NCBI RefSeq assembly: GCF_000687915.1
Contig: NZ_JHZY01000004.1
Span: forward strand, 317,501 to 381,500
Source: Leeuwenhoekiella sp. MAR_2009_132
GTDB taxonomy: Bacteria > Bacteroidota > Bacteroidia > Flavobacteriales > Flavobacteriaceae
Reading direction: 5' to 3'
DNA length: 64,000 nt
Positions 10,021 through 18,740 of this stretch are shown here, in pieces; positions within the stretch are counted from its first letter, which is position 1, and the number at the start of each line of letters is the position of its first letter. The position numbers and the translations under genes were made by a program. The notes beneath the pieces were generated by a model. It made no database searches. It was not told the origin of the DNA and worked only from the letters and a program-made list of their open reading frames with translations.

Positions 10021-11307
10021 TTATTCAAATAAAGAAGGTAACCAAAGACTGATTGCCGGTATAAATGTTACTAAAAGTAAAACGATAGCCATTACTGCAT
10101 AAAGCGGTAAAAGCGGTTTCATGATTTTTTGAATTGATGTTTTTGCTACCCCTACTCCAATAAAAAGAACGGCTCCCACCGGTGGTGTACATAATCCTAC
10201 ACACAAATTCATTACCATCATAATACCAAACTGCACAGGATCTACGCCCATACTTGTTACCACAGGTAAGAAAATAGGTGTAAAAATTAAAACAGCTGGA
10301 GTCATATCCATAAACGTACCTACAAAAAGTAGTAAGACGTTTATGATAATAAGTATCACAAACTTATTATCGCTAAGTGCCAATAAAGCTGCGCTTACGT
10401 TCTGCGGAATATTTTCAAAAGACATCACCCACGACATACTCATAGAAGTCGCAATTAGTAACATTACAATCGCCGTTGTACCTACCGAACTTAAAAAGAT
10501 ACTTTTTAAACTTGATATTTTTAATTCGCGATAGGCGAATGATAAAACTAAGGTGTACAATACAGCAATACCTGAAGCTTCGGTAGCGGTAAATACACCG
10601 GTAACGATCCCGCCAATAACTACAACTAATAAAAATAAACTAGGTAACGCATCAAAAAAAGTACGCAAAACAACTCCCATACTACTACGTTCTCCTGCAG
10701 GATATCCTTTATTCTTAATCCAGAATGCCGCCACTACCATAAGGGCTAATCCCATTAAAATACCAGGTATATAACCCGCAAGAAATAAAGATGCGATAGA
10801 AACACCACCACTCGCTAAAGAATAAACAATAAGTACATTTGAAGGAGGTATCACTAATCCAGTAGTAGAGGCCGTGATGTTTATTGCTGCACCAAATTCT
10901 TTAGAGTAGTTCTCTTTTTCCATAAAAGGTCCTAAAATACCACCTATTGCAGATGTTGCCGCTACTGCAGAACCTGAGATTGCTCCAAAAAGCATCGCAG
11001 CAATTACATTAACATAGATAAGACCCCCCGGTAAAGCCCCCATTAAAGCCTTTGCAAAATTTATAAGCCGTAGGGCAATACCCCCCTGATTCATTATTTG
11101 TCCTGCCAGTACAAATAGCGGTATTGCGAGGAGTGAAAAACTATCGAGACCAGTTGCCATACGCTGTGCAATGGTAGTAAAACTAGCCAATGAATCTATA
11201 GAAACCATGATGGTAAGTAAACACGAGATCCCAATAGACCAAGCCACCGGAACTCCTATTGCCAGCAATACAAAAAACACGAGTACAAGAATTAAAATTT
11301 CAATCAT
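10021..11307 (-). CDS. TRAP transporter large permease subunit (DctM family)
   Basis: A 428-residue, very hydrophobic inner-membrane protein with about a dozen helices. It shows DctM family signatures such as IPLFVLAGQIMNQGG and MDMTPAVLIFTPIFLPV. It moves the substrate with an ion gradient together with the small subunit and the binding protein encoded just upstream. Its start overlaps the stop of the small-subunit gene by 4 bases (ATGA), so translation is coupled. From the operon it probably imports galacturonate or a related uronate or unsaturated uronate (inference). Confidence 0.95.
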   Translation of the reverse strand: MIEILILVLVFFVLLAIGVPVAWSIGISCLLTIMVSIDSLASFTTIAQRMATGLDSFSLLAIPLFVLAGQIMNQGGIALRLINFAKALMGALPGGLIYVNVIAAMLFGAISGSAVAATSAIGGILGPFMEKENYSKEFGAAINITASTTGLVIPPSNVLIVYSLASGGVSIASLFLAGYIPGILMGLALMVVAAFWIKNKGYPAGERSSMGVVLRTFFDALPSLFLLVVVIGGIVTGVFTATEASGIAVLYTLVLSFAYRELKISSLKSIFLSSVGTTAIVMLLIATSMSMSWVMSFENIPQNVSAALLALSDNKFVILIIINVLLLFVGTFMDMTPAVLIFTPIFLPVVTSMGVDPVQFGIMMVMNLCVGLCTPPVGAVLFIGVGVAKTSIQKIMKPLLPLYAVMAIVLLLVTFIPAISLWLPSLFE

Positions 11308-11774
11308 GATAACAAGTATTTTTTTGGGTTCGCTAATTCTATAGCTTTATATATAATAACTAAAATCCCACTAATGGGAAGAACCATATACACAACTCCT
11401 AAAGGCAAACCTAAAGCAGCAGAATATTGTCCCAACTCGTAATTAACATACACTAAATTACCTCCACCTATGATTAATGCAAAAAATGCAAAGAGCATAA
11501 TCAAAATATTAATGCCGATACGCAGCTTTATGCGGTTTTCAGGATTTAATTTGGGCGGAAGAATATTAATTGCCAGATGCTCTTGCTGTCCTGAAGCATA
11601 AGCAGCTCCCAGAATACCTATCCAAATTAACAGATAGCGTGCAATCTCTTCGGTAAACGAACTCGCAGATTGCAATACATATCTTGAGAATACCTGCCAA
11701 AGAACTGCTATAACGATTGAGGCCATCAAAAAAACCAAAATCGAACCTAAAATTTTATCTAATGTTTTTTTCAT
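11304..11774 (-). CDS. TRAP transporter small permease subunit (DctQ family)
   Basis: A 156-residue protein with four predicted membrane helices and the DctQ pattern (VFSRYVLQSASSFTEEIARYLLIW, then GAAYASGQQEHLAI). The ATG at 11774 was chosen. It begins 1 base after the stop of the binding-protein gene, while the only upstream alternative is a GTG at 11783 that overlaps that gene. DctQ bridges the binding protein and DctM in the inner membrane. Confidence 0.93.
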   Translation of the reverse strand: MKKTLDKILGSILVFLMASIVIAVLWQVFSRYVLQSASSFTEEIARYLLIWIGILGAAYASGQQEHLAINILPPKLNPENRIKLRIGINILIMLFAFFALIIGGGNLVYVNYELGQYSAALGLPLGVVYMVLPISGILVIIYKAIELANPKKYLLS

Positions 11775-11775
11775 A

Positions 11776-12768
11776 CTATTCACTCTTTACCGCTTGAATG
11801 GCTTCGATTAATTTTTTCATCTCGGGATTCTGTTCAAATTCAGTGTACATAGGTTGCACTAATGCTCTAAAGGGTTCTTTCTCTGGTCTAATAATTTTTA
11901 CCCCCGCTTTTTGAATTTCACTTAGTGCTTCCATTTCGGCCTCGTGCCAGATTTTTTTCTCATATTCTAGAGACTCCATCGCAGCTTCTTTTACCCACTT
12001 TTGTTCCTGTTGAGAAAGCTTATTCCAGATTACCGTACTTATTAATAATTCGTCTGGTAAAGCGGTATGCTCGTCAACGATAAAGTATTTACAAACCTCG
12101 TAGTGATGAGATAGATAAAAACTAGGTAAGTTATTTTCGGCACCGTCTACAACACCCTGTTGCAATGCTGTATATAACTCTCCCCAGGCGATAGGTGTAG
12201 GAGAGCCTCCTAAACTTTTAACCATATTCATCGCGGTCTGACTTTCCATCACACGCAACTTTAATCCTTTTAAATCTTCAGGATGTTCTACCGGCTCTTT
12301 TGTATAAAAACTTCTACTACCGGCATCATAAAATGTTAAGCCTTTAAGTCGTTGCGGAATACTAGCATTTAATAATTCTTCGCCTATAGGACCTTCTAAA
12401 ACTGCAAAACGGTGGTCTGCATCTCTAAACAAAAATGGCAGTCCAAAAACCTTTAATTGAGGTGCAAAATTTTCTAAAACTCCTGTTGAAACTTTTGTCA
12501 TTCCCAGACTTCCTATCTGTAAAAGTTCTAGACACTCGCGTTCTGAACCTAATTGCTGGCTGGGATAAATATCTAGAGATAATTTACCTCCAGATTTTTC
12601 TTCAAGGCGCTCTCCCATAAAGACCATTGCTTTATGTACGGGATGTGTAACATCTAGGCCGTGAGCAAGTTTAATAACCCGCGTATCACTTATTTCGGCA
12701 CAACTAAAACTACTTAACAGTAATACTGTACTTAAGAAGAATACTATATATTTTGAGTAAATGTTCAT
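11776..12768 (-). CDS. TRAP transporter substrate-binding protein (DctP family), lipoprotein-like
   Basis: A 330-residue DctP-type binding protein. The fold-typical segments are IKLAHGLDVTHPVHKA near the start, LKGLKLRVMES (the Arg in this segment binds the substrate carboxylate in the family) and GVVDGAENNLPSFY. The signal peptide ends in LLSSFSC, a plausible lipobox, so the protein may be tethered to a membrane rather than free in the periplasm. Its start codon overlaps the stop of the kdgA gene by 4 bases. Uronate as ligand is inferred from the operon. Confidence 0.94.
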   Translation of the reverse strand: MNIYSKYIVFFLSTVLLLSSFSCAEISDTRVIKLAHGLDVTHPVHKAMVFMGERLEEKSGGKLSLDIYPSQQLGSERECLELLQIGSLGMTKVSTGVLENFAPQLKVFGLPFLFRDADHRFAVLEGPIGEELLNASIPQRLKGLTFYDAGSRSFYTKEPVEHPEDLKGLKLRVMESQTAMNMVKSLGGSPTPIAWGELYTALQQGVVDGAENNLPSFYLSHHYEVCKYFIVDEHTALPDELLISTVIWNKLSQQEQKWVKEAAMESLEYEKKIWHEAEMEALSEIQKAGVKIIRPEKEPFRALVQPMYTEFEQNPEMKKLIEAIQAVKSE

Positions 12769-13436
12769 GATCTAATCTTTTTTACAAGATCAAGAGCTTC
12801 TTCAATTTTTGCTGTTATTGCGGTGTAATCAAAGGCACCATCTGCATTCTTAATAAAGAGTTTTGAGCCAATACCTACACAATGCACACCGGCATTAAAC
12901 CAGGACTTTAAATTCTCTTCGGTAGGACTTACACCACCGGTAGGCATAATACTCGCCCACGGCAAGGGGCCCTTAACAGCTTTTACGAACTCTGGCCCAC
13001 CTACTTGCTGGCCCGGAAAGATCTTAACTACCTCAGCACCTAATTCTTCAGCATATGAGATTTCAGTAACCGAACCACAGCCGGGCATCCATCCTACTTT
13101 TCTACGGTTGCAAGCCTTTGCCATTTCTGCATTTACTATAGGAGAAACTATAAAATCTGCACCTAATTGCAAGTATAATGAAGTTGTACCGGCATCTAAA
13201 ACAGATCCAACACCTAAGATCATTCCATCAAGGTTTGCCTTAGCATATTTATTCAATTCGCCAAAAACCTCGTGTGCATAATCTCCCCTATTTGTGAACT
13301 CAAAAACTCGAGATCCACCTTCATAACAGGCTTTTAAAATCTGTTTACAAACTTCGATATCCTGATGATAAAAAACCGGAACAATTCCGTTTTCGTGCAT
13401 TCGGGTTACCGCTTCTATTCGCGTATATTTTGCCAT
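12765..13436 (-). CDS. kdgA: KDPG/KHG aldolase
   Basis: A 223-residue class I aldolase that splits 2-keto-3-deoxy-6-phosphogluconate to pyruvate and glyceraldehyde-3-phosphate. The family segments are RVFEFTNRG (active-site Glu), GVGSVLDA, GCGSVTE and VVKIFPGQQVGG, whose Lys forms the Schiff base. It closes the pathway in this operon. The gene is 8 bases after kdgK and overlaps the TRAP binding-protein gene by 4 bases. Confidence 0.95.
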   Translation of the reverse strand: MAKYTRIEAVTRMHENGIVPVFYHQDIEVCKQILKACYEGGSRVFEFTNRGDYAHEVFGELNKYAKANLDGMILGVGSVLDAGTTSLYLQLGADFIVSPIVNAEMAKACNRRKVGWMPGCGSVTEISYAEELGAEVVKIFPGQQVGGPEFVKAVKGPLPWASIMPTGGVSPTEENLKSWFNAGVHCVGIGSKLFIKNADGAFDYTAITAKIEEALDLVKKIRS

Positions 13437-13444
13437 TATTTATA

Positions 13445-14452
13445 TTATCTTTTAATTCTTCCTCCAGTATTTCCTTGCATCACTTCAGTAATTTCTGCTA
13501 CCGAAACAAGGTTTACATCTCCTAAAATGGTATGCTTTAAAGCACAGGCAGCATTTGCAAAATCAAGCGCTTTTTCGGCATCAAAATGTCTTAGGCCATA
13601 AATAAGCCCTGCTGCATACGCATCACCGGTACCTATACGATCTACCACTTGTGTTATCTCTAATTCTGACGTTTCTAAATAGGTGTTTTCAACCCAGGCT
13701 CTGCCGTAAATTTTCTGCCACGAGGCACTTACACCGGTACGTATTTTATCAAAAACCTGTGTGATATTGGGACAGGCATTCATAAGGTGTTTACTAGCTT
13801 CAATAAAGCCGTCCTTATCGAGTTTAAATGAAGTTCCTAAAATCTCATTAATCTCATTAACACCCCCAATGAAAATTGTAGATAAGCTTACCAGTTCTTT
13901 TAAAACTTCCTGACCATTACGGCCATATTGCCATAAATTACTTCGGTATGCAGGATCTGCGGTAATATGTATTCCTTTCGCATTCGCGGAAACTAAAGCC
14001 GCTTTTAAAGCCTGGTATGCCCCTTCTGAAATTGCGGGTGAAATCCCGGTCCAGTGAAAGAAATCTGCATCTTCAAATTGAGTATCCCAATCTATATCCT
14101 GAATATTAGCAAAAGAGCCGTTGAGTCTGTTATAAGCGATCTGGCTGCTACGCATTCCCGAGCCTACTTCAAGTAAATATTGACCTATGGGATGATTTAC
14201 CTTTTGTACCGAAGAAACATCTAGACCGTATTGACGCATACTTGCGATAGCTGCATCACCTACCAGATCATTAGAAACTGCAGTAATATGCTTAACTGAT
14301 TCGCCTAAATACGATAATGAAGCGCCTACATTCATCTCTGTACCTCCAAAGAAAAAGTCTAAAGAAGTTGCCTGCATTAATTTGCGATTCTCTGCAGGAG
14401 AAAGACGCAACAACACTTCCCCAAAGGTTACTATATTTTTGGTTTCAGCCAT
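13445..14452 (-). CDS. kdgK: 2-keto-3-deoxygluconate kinase (PfkB family)
   Basis: A 335-residue ribokinase/PfkB-type sugar kinase with the N-terminal substrate motif GGTEMNVGASLSYLG and the C-terminal catalytic signature DRIGTGDAYAAGL (catalytic Asp, anion hole). It phosphorylates KDG to KDPG. Both uronate branches encoded in the operon converge on its substrate, and kdgA follows directly. Confidence 0.94.
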   Translation of the reverse strand: MAETKNIVTFGEVLLRLSPAENRKLMQATSLDFFFGGTEMNVGASLSYLGESVKHITAVSNDLVGDAAIASMRQYGLDVSSVQKVNHPIGQYLLEVGSGMRSSQIAYNRLNGSFANIQDIDWDTQFEDADFFHWTGISPAISEGAYQALKAALVSANAKGIHITADPAYRSNLWQYGRNGQEVLKELVSLSTIFIGGVNEINEILGTSFKLDKDGFIEASKHLMNACPNITQVFDKIRTGVSASWQKIYGRAWVENTYLETSELEITQVVDRIGTGDAYAAGLIYGLRHFDAEKALDFANAACALKHTILGDVNLVSVAEITEVMQGNTGGRIKR

Positions 14453-14457
14453 TAAAT

Positions 14458-15885
14458 TTAAAAGTTGAAATAATTCTTAGCATTATGATAACTTATATTT
14501 GCTACCATTTTACCTACCAGATCCATATCTTTTGGAATCTCTCCCGCGGCCATTTCTTTACCTAATAAATTACAAAGTATACGTCTAAAATACTCGTGAC
14601 GCGGAAACGATAAAAAGCTCCTGCTGTCTGTAAGCATACCTATAAAACAACTTACCAGCCCCATATTAGAAAGCGCATTCAGTTGTTTTTCCATACCGTC
14701 TTTCTGGTCTAAAAACCACCAGCCAGATCCCCATTGCACTTTGCCTCGTACACTACCATCATTAAAGTTGCCTATCATCGTTGCAAAAATCTCATTGTCT
14801 GCAGGATTAAGGTTGTAGATGATGGTCTTTGTTAATTTGTCTTTACTATCAAGCGCATTTAAAAAGTTTGATAAACCTTCTGCCTGCTTATAATCTCCTA
14901 TAGAATCCCAACCGGTATCTGGCCCTAACTGGCTAAGCATACGCTTATTGTTATTACGCAATGCACCTAAATGAAACTGCTGTACCCACCCAAATTCGTG
15001 ATAGGCTTCTCCTAAAAATACCAGAATTGCGGTTTTAAATTGTTCTGCTTCGAGATGTGTTAATTGAGCACCGCCTCTTCGTTTTTTAAATAGTTGCTTG
15101 ACCTCTTCTTCTGATACCGGCTCCCAGGAAACATAATTTAAACCGTGATCACAAAGCATACATCCATTTTCATTAAAATATTCGATACGCTTACGTAATG
15201 CTTCTTTTAAGTCTTCATAAGCATCAATACGCACCCCCGAAACATCTGCTAAATCATCAAGGTATGCATTGTAAGTATCAGCTTCTATTAAGATTGCTTT
15301 ATCTGGTCTAAATGCGGTACTCATTTTGAGTCCGGCTTTTTTAGCATCAAAAGCTTTGTGAAATTCGAGTGAATCTAGAGGGTCTTCTGTTGTACAAACG
15401 GTCTCTACATTCATTTTTTTAAGCAGCCCGTGTACGCTATACTCAGGAGTTTGAAGCTTTCGGTTTACCTCTTTATAAATAGCCGGTCCGGTTTCTTCAT
15501 TTAGCAATTCATCAATATCAAAATAGCGTTTTAATTCTAAATGCGTCCAGTGATATAATGGGTTACGCAGGGTATGCGGAACCGTTTTTGCCCAGGCTAA
15601 AAACTTCTCTTCATCTGTAGCATCACCGGTAATAAAACGTTCATCTATACCTAACGCACGCATTGCACGCCATTTATAATGATCTCCTTTTAACCAAACC
15701 TGAGTAAGATTTTTAAACTGATGGTCTGCAAGAATCTCTGCAGGTGGCAAATGATTGTGATAATCTATTATAGGCTGTGAAGCAGCATAATTATGATACA
15801 AATCTTCTGCAAATTTGTTTTGCAGTAAAAAATTATCTGTGATAAACGTGCTATTTACGTGATTTGACGTCTTAGTTGAACTCAT
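14458..15885 (-). CDS. uxaC: Glucuronate/galacturonate isomerase
   Basis: A 475-residue UxaC of the amidohydrolase-like superfamily. It converts D-galacturonate to D-tagaturonate (or D-glucuronate to D-fructuronate). Metal-site and family motifs visible include DYHNHLPP near residue 42, WKGDHYKWRAMRA (here WLKGDHYKWRAMRA), TTEDPLDSLEFH and the late MLTDSRSFLSFPRHEYFRR. Five bases separate it from kdgK. It is the entry enzyme for the saturated galacturonate released by GH28. Confidence 0.97.
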   Translation of the reverse strand: MSSTKTSNHVNSTFITDNFLLQNKFAEDLYHNYAASQPIIDYHNHLPPAEILADHQFKNLTQVWLKGDHYKWRAMRALGIDERFITGDATDEEKFLAWAKTVPHTLRNPLYHWTHLELKRYFDIDELLNEETGPAIYKEVNRKLQTPEYSVHGLLKKMNVETVCTTEDPLDSLEFHKAFDAKKAGLKMSTAFRPDKAILIEADTYNAYLDDLADVSGVRIDAYEDLKEALRKRIEYFNENGCMLCDHGLNYVSWEPVSEEEVKQLFKKRRGGAQLTHLEAEQFKTAILVFLGEAYHEFGWVQQFHLGALRNNNKRMLSQLGPDTGWDSIGDYKQAEGLSNFLNALDSKDKLTKTIIYNLNPADNEIFATMIGNFNDGSVRGKVQWGSGWWFLDQKDGMEKQLNALSNMGLVSCFIGMLTDSRSFLSFPRHEYFRRILCNLLGKEMAAGEIPKDMDLVGKMVANISYHNAKNYFNF

Positions 15886-15938
15886 TTGTATTAACGTATT
15901 ACGATCTAAAAAAGAGATTTTATCTATGGAATAAAAAA

Positions 15939-16700
15939 TTATCTACCCATCCAGCCACCGTCTACAGTCATCACATGACCACTCATATAATCGCTGGCTT
16001 TTGAAGCTAAAAATATTATAGGGCCTTTAAAATCATCTGGCTGTCCCCATCTGCCAGCAGGAATTCTTCCTAAAATTGAAGAACTACGCTCAGGATCGTC
16101 GCGCAATGCTTCTGTATTATCTGTTGCGATATATCCCGGAGCGATTGCATTTACCTGAACTCCCTTACCTGCCCACTCATTAGACAACGCCATTGTAAGT
16201 TGACCTATAGCACCTTTTGAAGCTGCATAGCCTGGAACCGTAATTCCGCCTTGAAATGTTAAAAGTGAAGCGGTAAAAATCACTTTACCACTACCTCTTT
16301 TTATCATTTCTTTGCCCAACTCCCTACTTAAAATAAACTGTGCATTTTGATTTACTTCAATTACTTTATCCCAGTATTCATCGCTGTGTTCTGCTGCAGG
16401 AGCGCGCAAAATGGTACCTGCATTATTCACTAAAATATCTATTGTAGGATTTTCTGCTTTTACTTTTTCTATAAAAGCATAGAGTGATTTACGATCTGAA
16501 AAATCACATTGATAGCCGGTAAATTTTCTTCCGGTTGCTAAAACTGCTTTTTCAATTGCAGAGCCTGAGGTTTCTAAAGATGCTGAAACTCCCAGAATAT
16601 CTGCTCCCGCTTCTGCAAGAGCTTCCGCCATTGCGAAACCTATTCCTCTTTTACAGCCTGTAACTAAAGCTGTTTTACCTTCTAAACTGAATAAACTCAT
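15939..16700 (-). CDS. kduD: 2-deoxy-D-gluconate 3-dehydrogenase / 2,5-diketo-3-deoxygluconate reductase
   Basis: A 253-residue short-chain dehydrogenase. It shows the nucleotide motif TGCKRGIGFA, NNAG, and the catalytic YAASK with the preceding Ser of the FTASLL segment. KduD reduces 3-deoxy-D-glycero-2,5-hexodiulosonate to KDG. It begins 1 base after the kduI stop, which supports the assignment over a generic SDR. Confidence 0.94.
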   Translation of the reverse strand: MSLFSLEGKTALVTGCKRGIGFAMAEALAEAGADILGVSASLETSGSAIEKAVLATGRKFTGYQCDFSDRKSLYAFIEKVKAENPTIDILVNNAGTILRAPAAEHSDEYWDKVIEVNQNAQFILSRELGKEMIKRGSGKVIFTASLLTFQGGITVPGYAASKGAIGQLTMALSNEWAGKGVQVNAIAPGYIATDNTEALRDDPERSSSILGRIPAGRWGQPDDFKGPIIFLASKASDYMSGHVMTVDGGWMGR

Positions 16701-16701
16701 G

Positions 16702-17535
16702 TTATTTTAAATCTTCTGGTGAAACGCCATCCATATCTCCATAATCCATATTCTCGCCTGCCATTCCCCAAATAAAGGTATAGTTAGAAGTCCCTGCACC
16801 TGAATGAATAGACCATTCTGGTGATATTACTGCCTGGTGGTTTTTCATAAATATATGACGGGTTTCGTCTGGTTGCCCCATAAAGTGGCTAATGGTCTGC
16901 CCCTCTTCAAGATCAAAATAGAAATACACTTCCATTCTGCGTGTATGGGTATGCGCCGGCATTGTGTTCCATACATTTCCGGGAGCTAACTCTGTCATTC
17001 CCATTTGTAGTTGGCAAGTATCTACAACGCTGTTTACAAGAAGCTTGTTTATAGTACGTTTATTAGAATATTTTGTGTCGCCTAATTCAACAATTTCTGC
17101 TTCGTTCTTAGTTACTTTCTTGGTAGGATACGCGTGATGTGCGGGAGCTGAATTTATATAGAAATATGGCTGCTCTTCTGTTGCTTCAAAAATCACTTCT
17201 TTGACTCCTTTTCCTATATATAGTGCTTCCTTGTGTAAAAGTTCATAAACAGTACCATCAACAGTGATTTTACCTTTACCGCCTACATTGATAACTCCTA
17301 ATTCCCGACGATCTAAGAAATTTTCGGCCTTTAAATCATCTATAGGCTCTAACTTTAAAGCTTTGCTTACCGGGAACGCACCGCCCGCGATGTAACGGTC
17401 ATACATCGTATAGGTTAGATTTATCTCATCTTTCACAAACACATTCGGAATTAAGAAATGCGCTCTAAGTTCTTGAGTAGTATATCTTTTTACATCTTCC
17501 GGATGGTGTGCGTATCTAAATTCTGAGTTTGTCAT
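16702..17535 (-). CDS. kduI: 5-keto-4-deoxyuronate isomerase
   Basis: A 277-residue cupin-fold isomerase. It converts 5-keto-4-deoxyuronate, the spontaneous product of unsaturated galacturonate released by GH105, to 3-deoxy-2,5-hexodiulosonate. The metal site is visible as MPAHTHTRRMEVYFYF with a later IHSGAGTSNY. The gene is preceded by a 174-base gap (17536-17709). That gap has a weak stem (CTAAAAA with TTTTTAG) but no promoter I can recognise, so it may be read through from GH105 or have its own start. Confidence 0.96.
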   Translation of the reverse strand: MTNSEFRYAHHPEDVKRYTTQELRAHFLIPNVFVKDEINLTYTMYDRYIAGGAFPVSKALKLEPIDDLKAENFLDRRELGVINVGGKGKITVDGTVYELLHKEALYIGKGVKEVIFEATEEQPYFYINSAPAHHAYPTKKVTKNEAEIVELGDTKYSNKRTINKLLVNSVVDTCQLQMGMTELAPGNVWNTMPAHTHTRRMEVYFYFDLEEGQTISHFMGQPDETRHIFMKNHQAVISPEWSIHSGAGTSNYTFIWGMAGENMDYGDMDGVSPEDLK

Positions 17536-17709
17536 GGTTGTTATTTTAAATATTGTAATTTCTTAAAGACGGTAATTTACGAATCCTTTTTTAAATGTAA
17601 AATATACATTTTTGATTTATTACCGTTCTTACTTAATTATTGAACTGCTCTAAAAATAAGTTTAGATTTTTTAGGGCTCATCCTGTACTGTGTGGTAAGT
17701 CGTAGGCAA

Positions 17710-18717
17710 TTATTCTAGTACACCTTCTGCATCTAGCTTTTGAAGTTTCAGTTTTATGTCTAGTTTAAAGCTTTCTTCACTGGTTATACCGTCTTTTTCC
17801 TGATCCCACGCTGCTATAATATAATACGTCTGCGGTTCTAAAGAAGGTTTAAAAACTACTAAATGATCGTGAGGTCCTTCTGTAACTGTAGCTTGTTCTG
17901 TATTATAAAATAATGCCATACCTAATTGATCATCTACCCCTGCAAGTGTTTGTTTTCCATAGGTTGCTATATAGGCCCACTTACCATTTTCACTAGTCTG
18001 CTCAATACGCGCGATATCATCAAACTTCACAATACCTGTTGCTAAGCCGTCTATAGCAGAGCCGGGAGTTAAGCTTATTTTTAAGAAACGGTCTTCAGGA
18101 AAAATGCTTATTTCAGATTTAAGATCAGTAATCACCTCTCCTGTTTTCCAACCTGTATAATTAATGGTTACTGAAGAAGCCTCATCTGAATTATCAACTT
18201 TAGCCGTAGTTTTTTCTACCGTATTAAAATGTGCTATCGTATCTCCTGTAAAACGCCCATAACCACCTATACCCATAGATTTACCGGCTTTTAAAATGTC
18301 TTGTCCCCAGGGTGCATTTTCATGATACGAGTCAAAACCATCCTGACCCACATAGGGTAACACTAAGGTATCTACGCGTTTCCCAAATATATCGAGTGCA
18401 TTACGCCAGTCTAAATATAAACGGTACGCTACCTGCTTATTTTCCCAACCGGGACCTTCGTAACGTATATACCAAGAATGATCTGTATGGGCTTCTGGAA
18501 CCTCCAAAAAGTCAACATTTTTAAAACTTCCCTGCAGATATTCTCTGGTCTCCATATTCCAGCTTCCGCCTTCTTTTATAGAAACCTCGGCGTAGGTTTT
18601 TCCTTTCTTATCTACCGAAACTTCCTTAATTTCATTTTCAGCTTTATCGTCTTTATTTTCTTTACAGGCTGTGAATGCTAAAACTGCAAAAGCCCCAACT
18701 AAAAATCTTGATTTCAT
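17710..18717 (-). CDS. DUF4861 family lipoprotein
   Basis: A 335-residue protein with a lipoprotein signal peptide (lipobox FTAC, Cys18), a charged linker, and a beta-rich domain containing WYIRYEGPGWENKQVAYRLY and DWRNALDIFGK, which I recognise as the DUF4861 pattern. Members are common in pectin and alginate-type loci of Bacteroidota and are often annotated as possible lyases or hydrolases, but I know of no proven reaction to assign here. It lies between GH105 and kduI, so action on unsaturated or modified uronate oligosaccharides is a reasonable inference. Confidence 0.9.
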   Translation of the reverse strand: MKSRFLVGAFAVLAFTACKENKDDKAENEIKEVSVDKKGKTYAEVSIKEGGSWNMETREYLQGSFKNVDFLEVPEAHTDHSWYIRYEGPGWENKQVAYRLYLDWRNALDIFGKRVDTLVLPYVGQDGFDSYHENAPWGQDILKAGKSMGIGGYGRFTGDTIAHFNTVEKTTAKVDNSDEASSVTINYTGWKTGEVITDLKSEISIFPEDRFLKISLTPGSAIDGLATGIVKFDDIARIEQTSENGKWAYIATYGKQTLAGVDDQLGMALFYNTEQATVTEGPHDHLVVFKPSLEPQTYYIIAAWDQEKDGITSEESFKLDIKLKLQKLDAEGVLE

Positions 18718-18740
18718 ATTCTTATGTATTTGAATAATTA

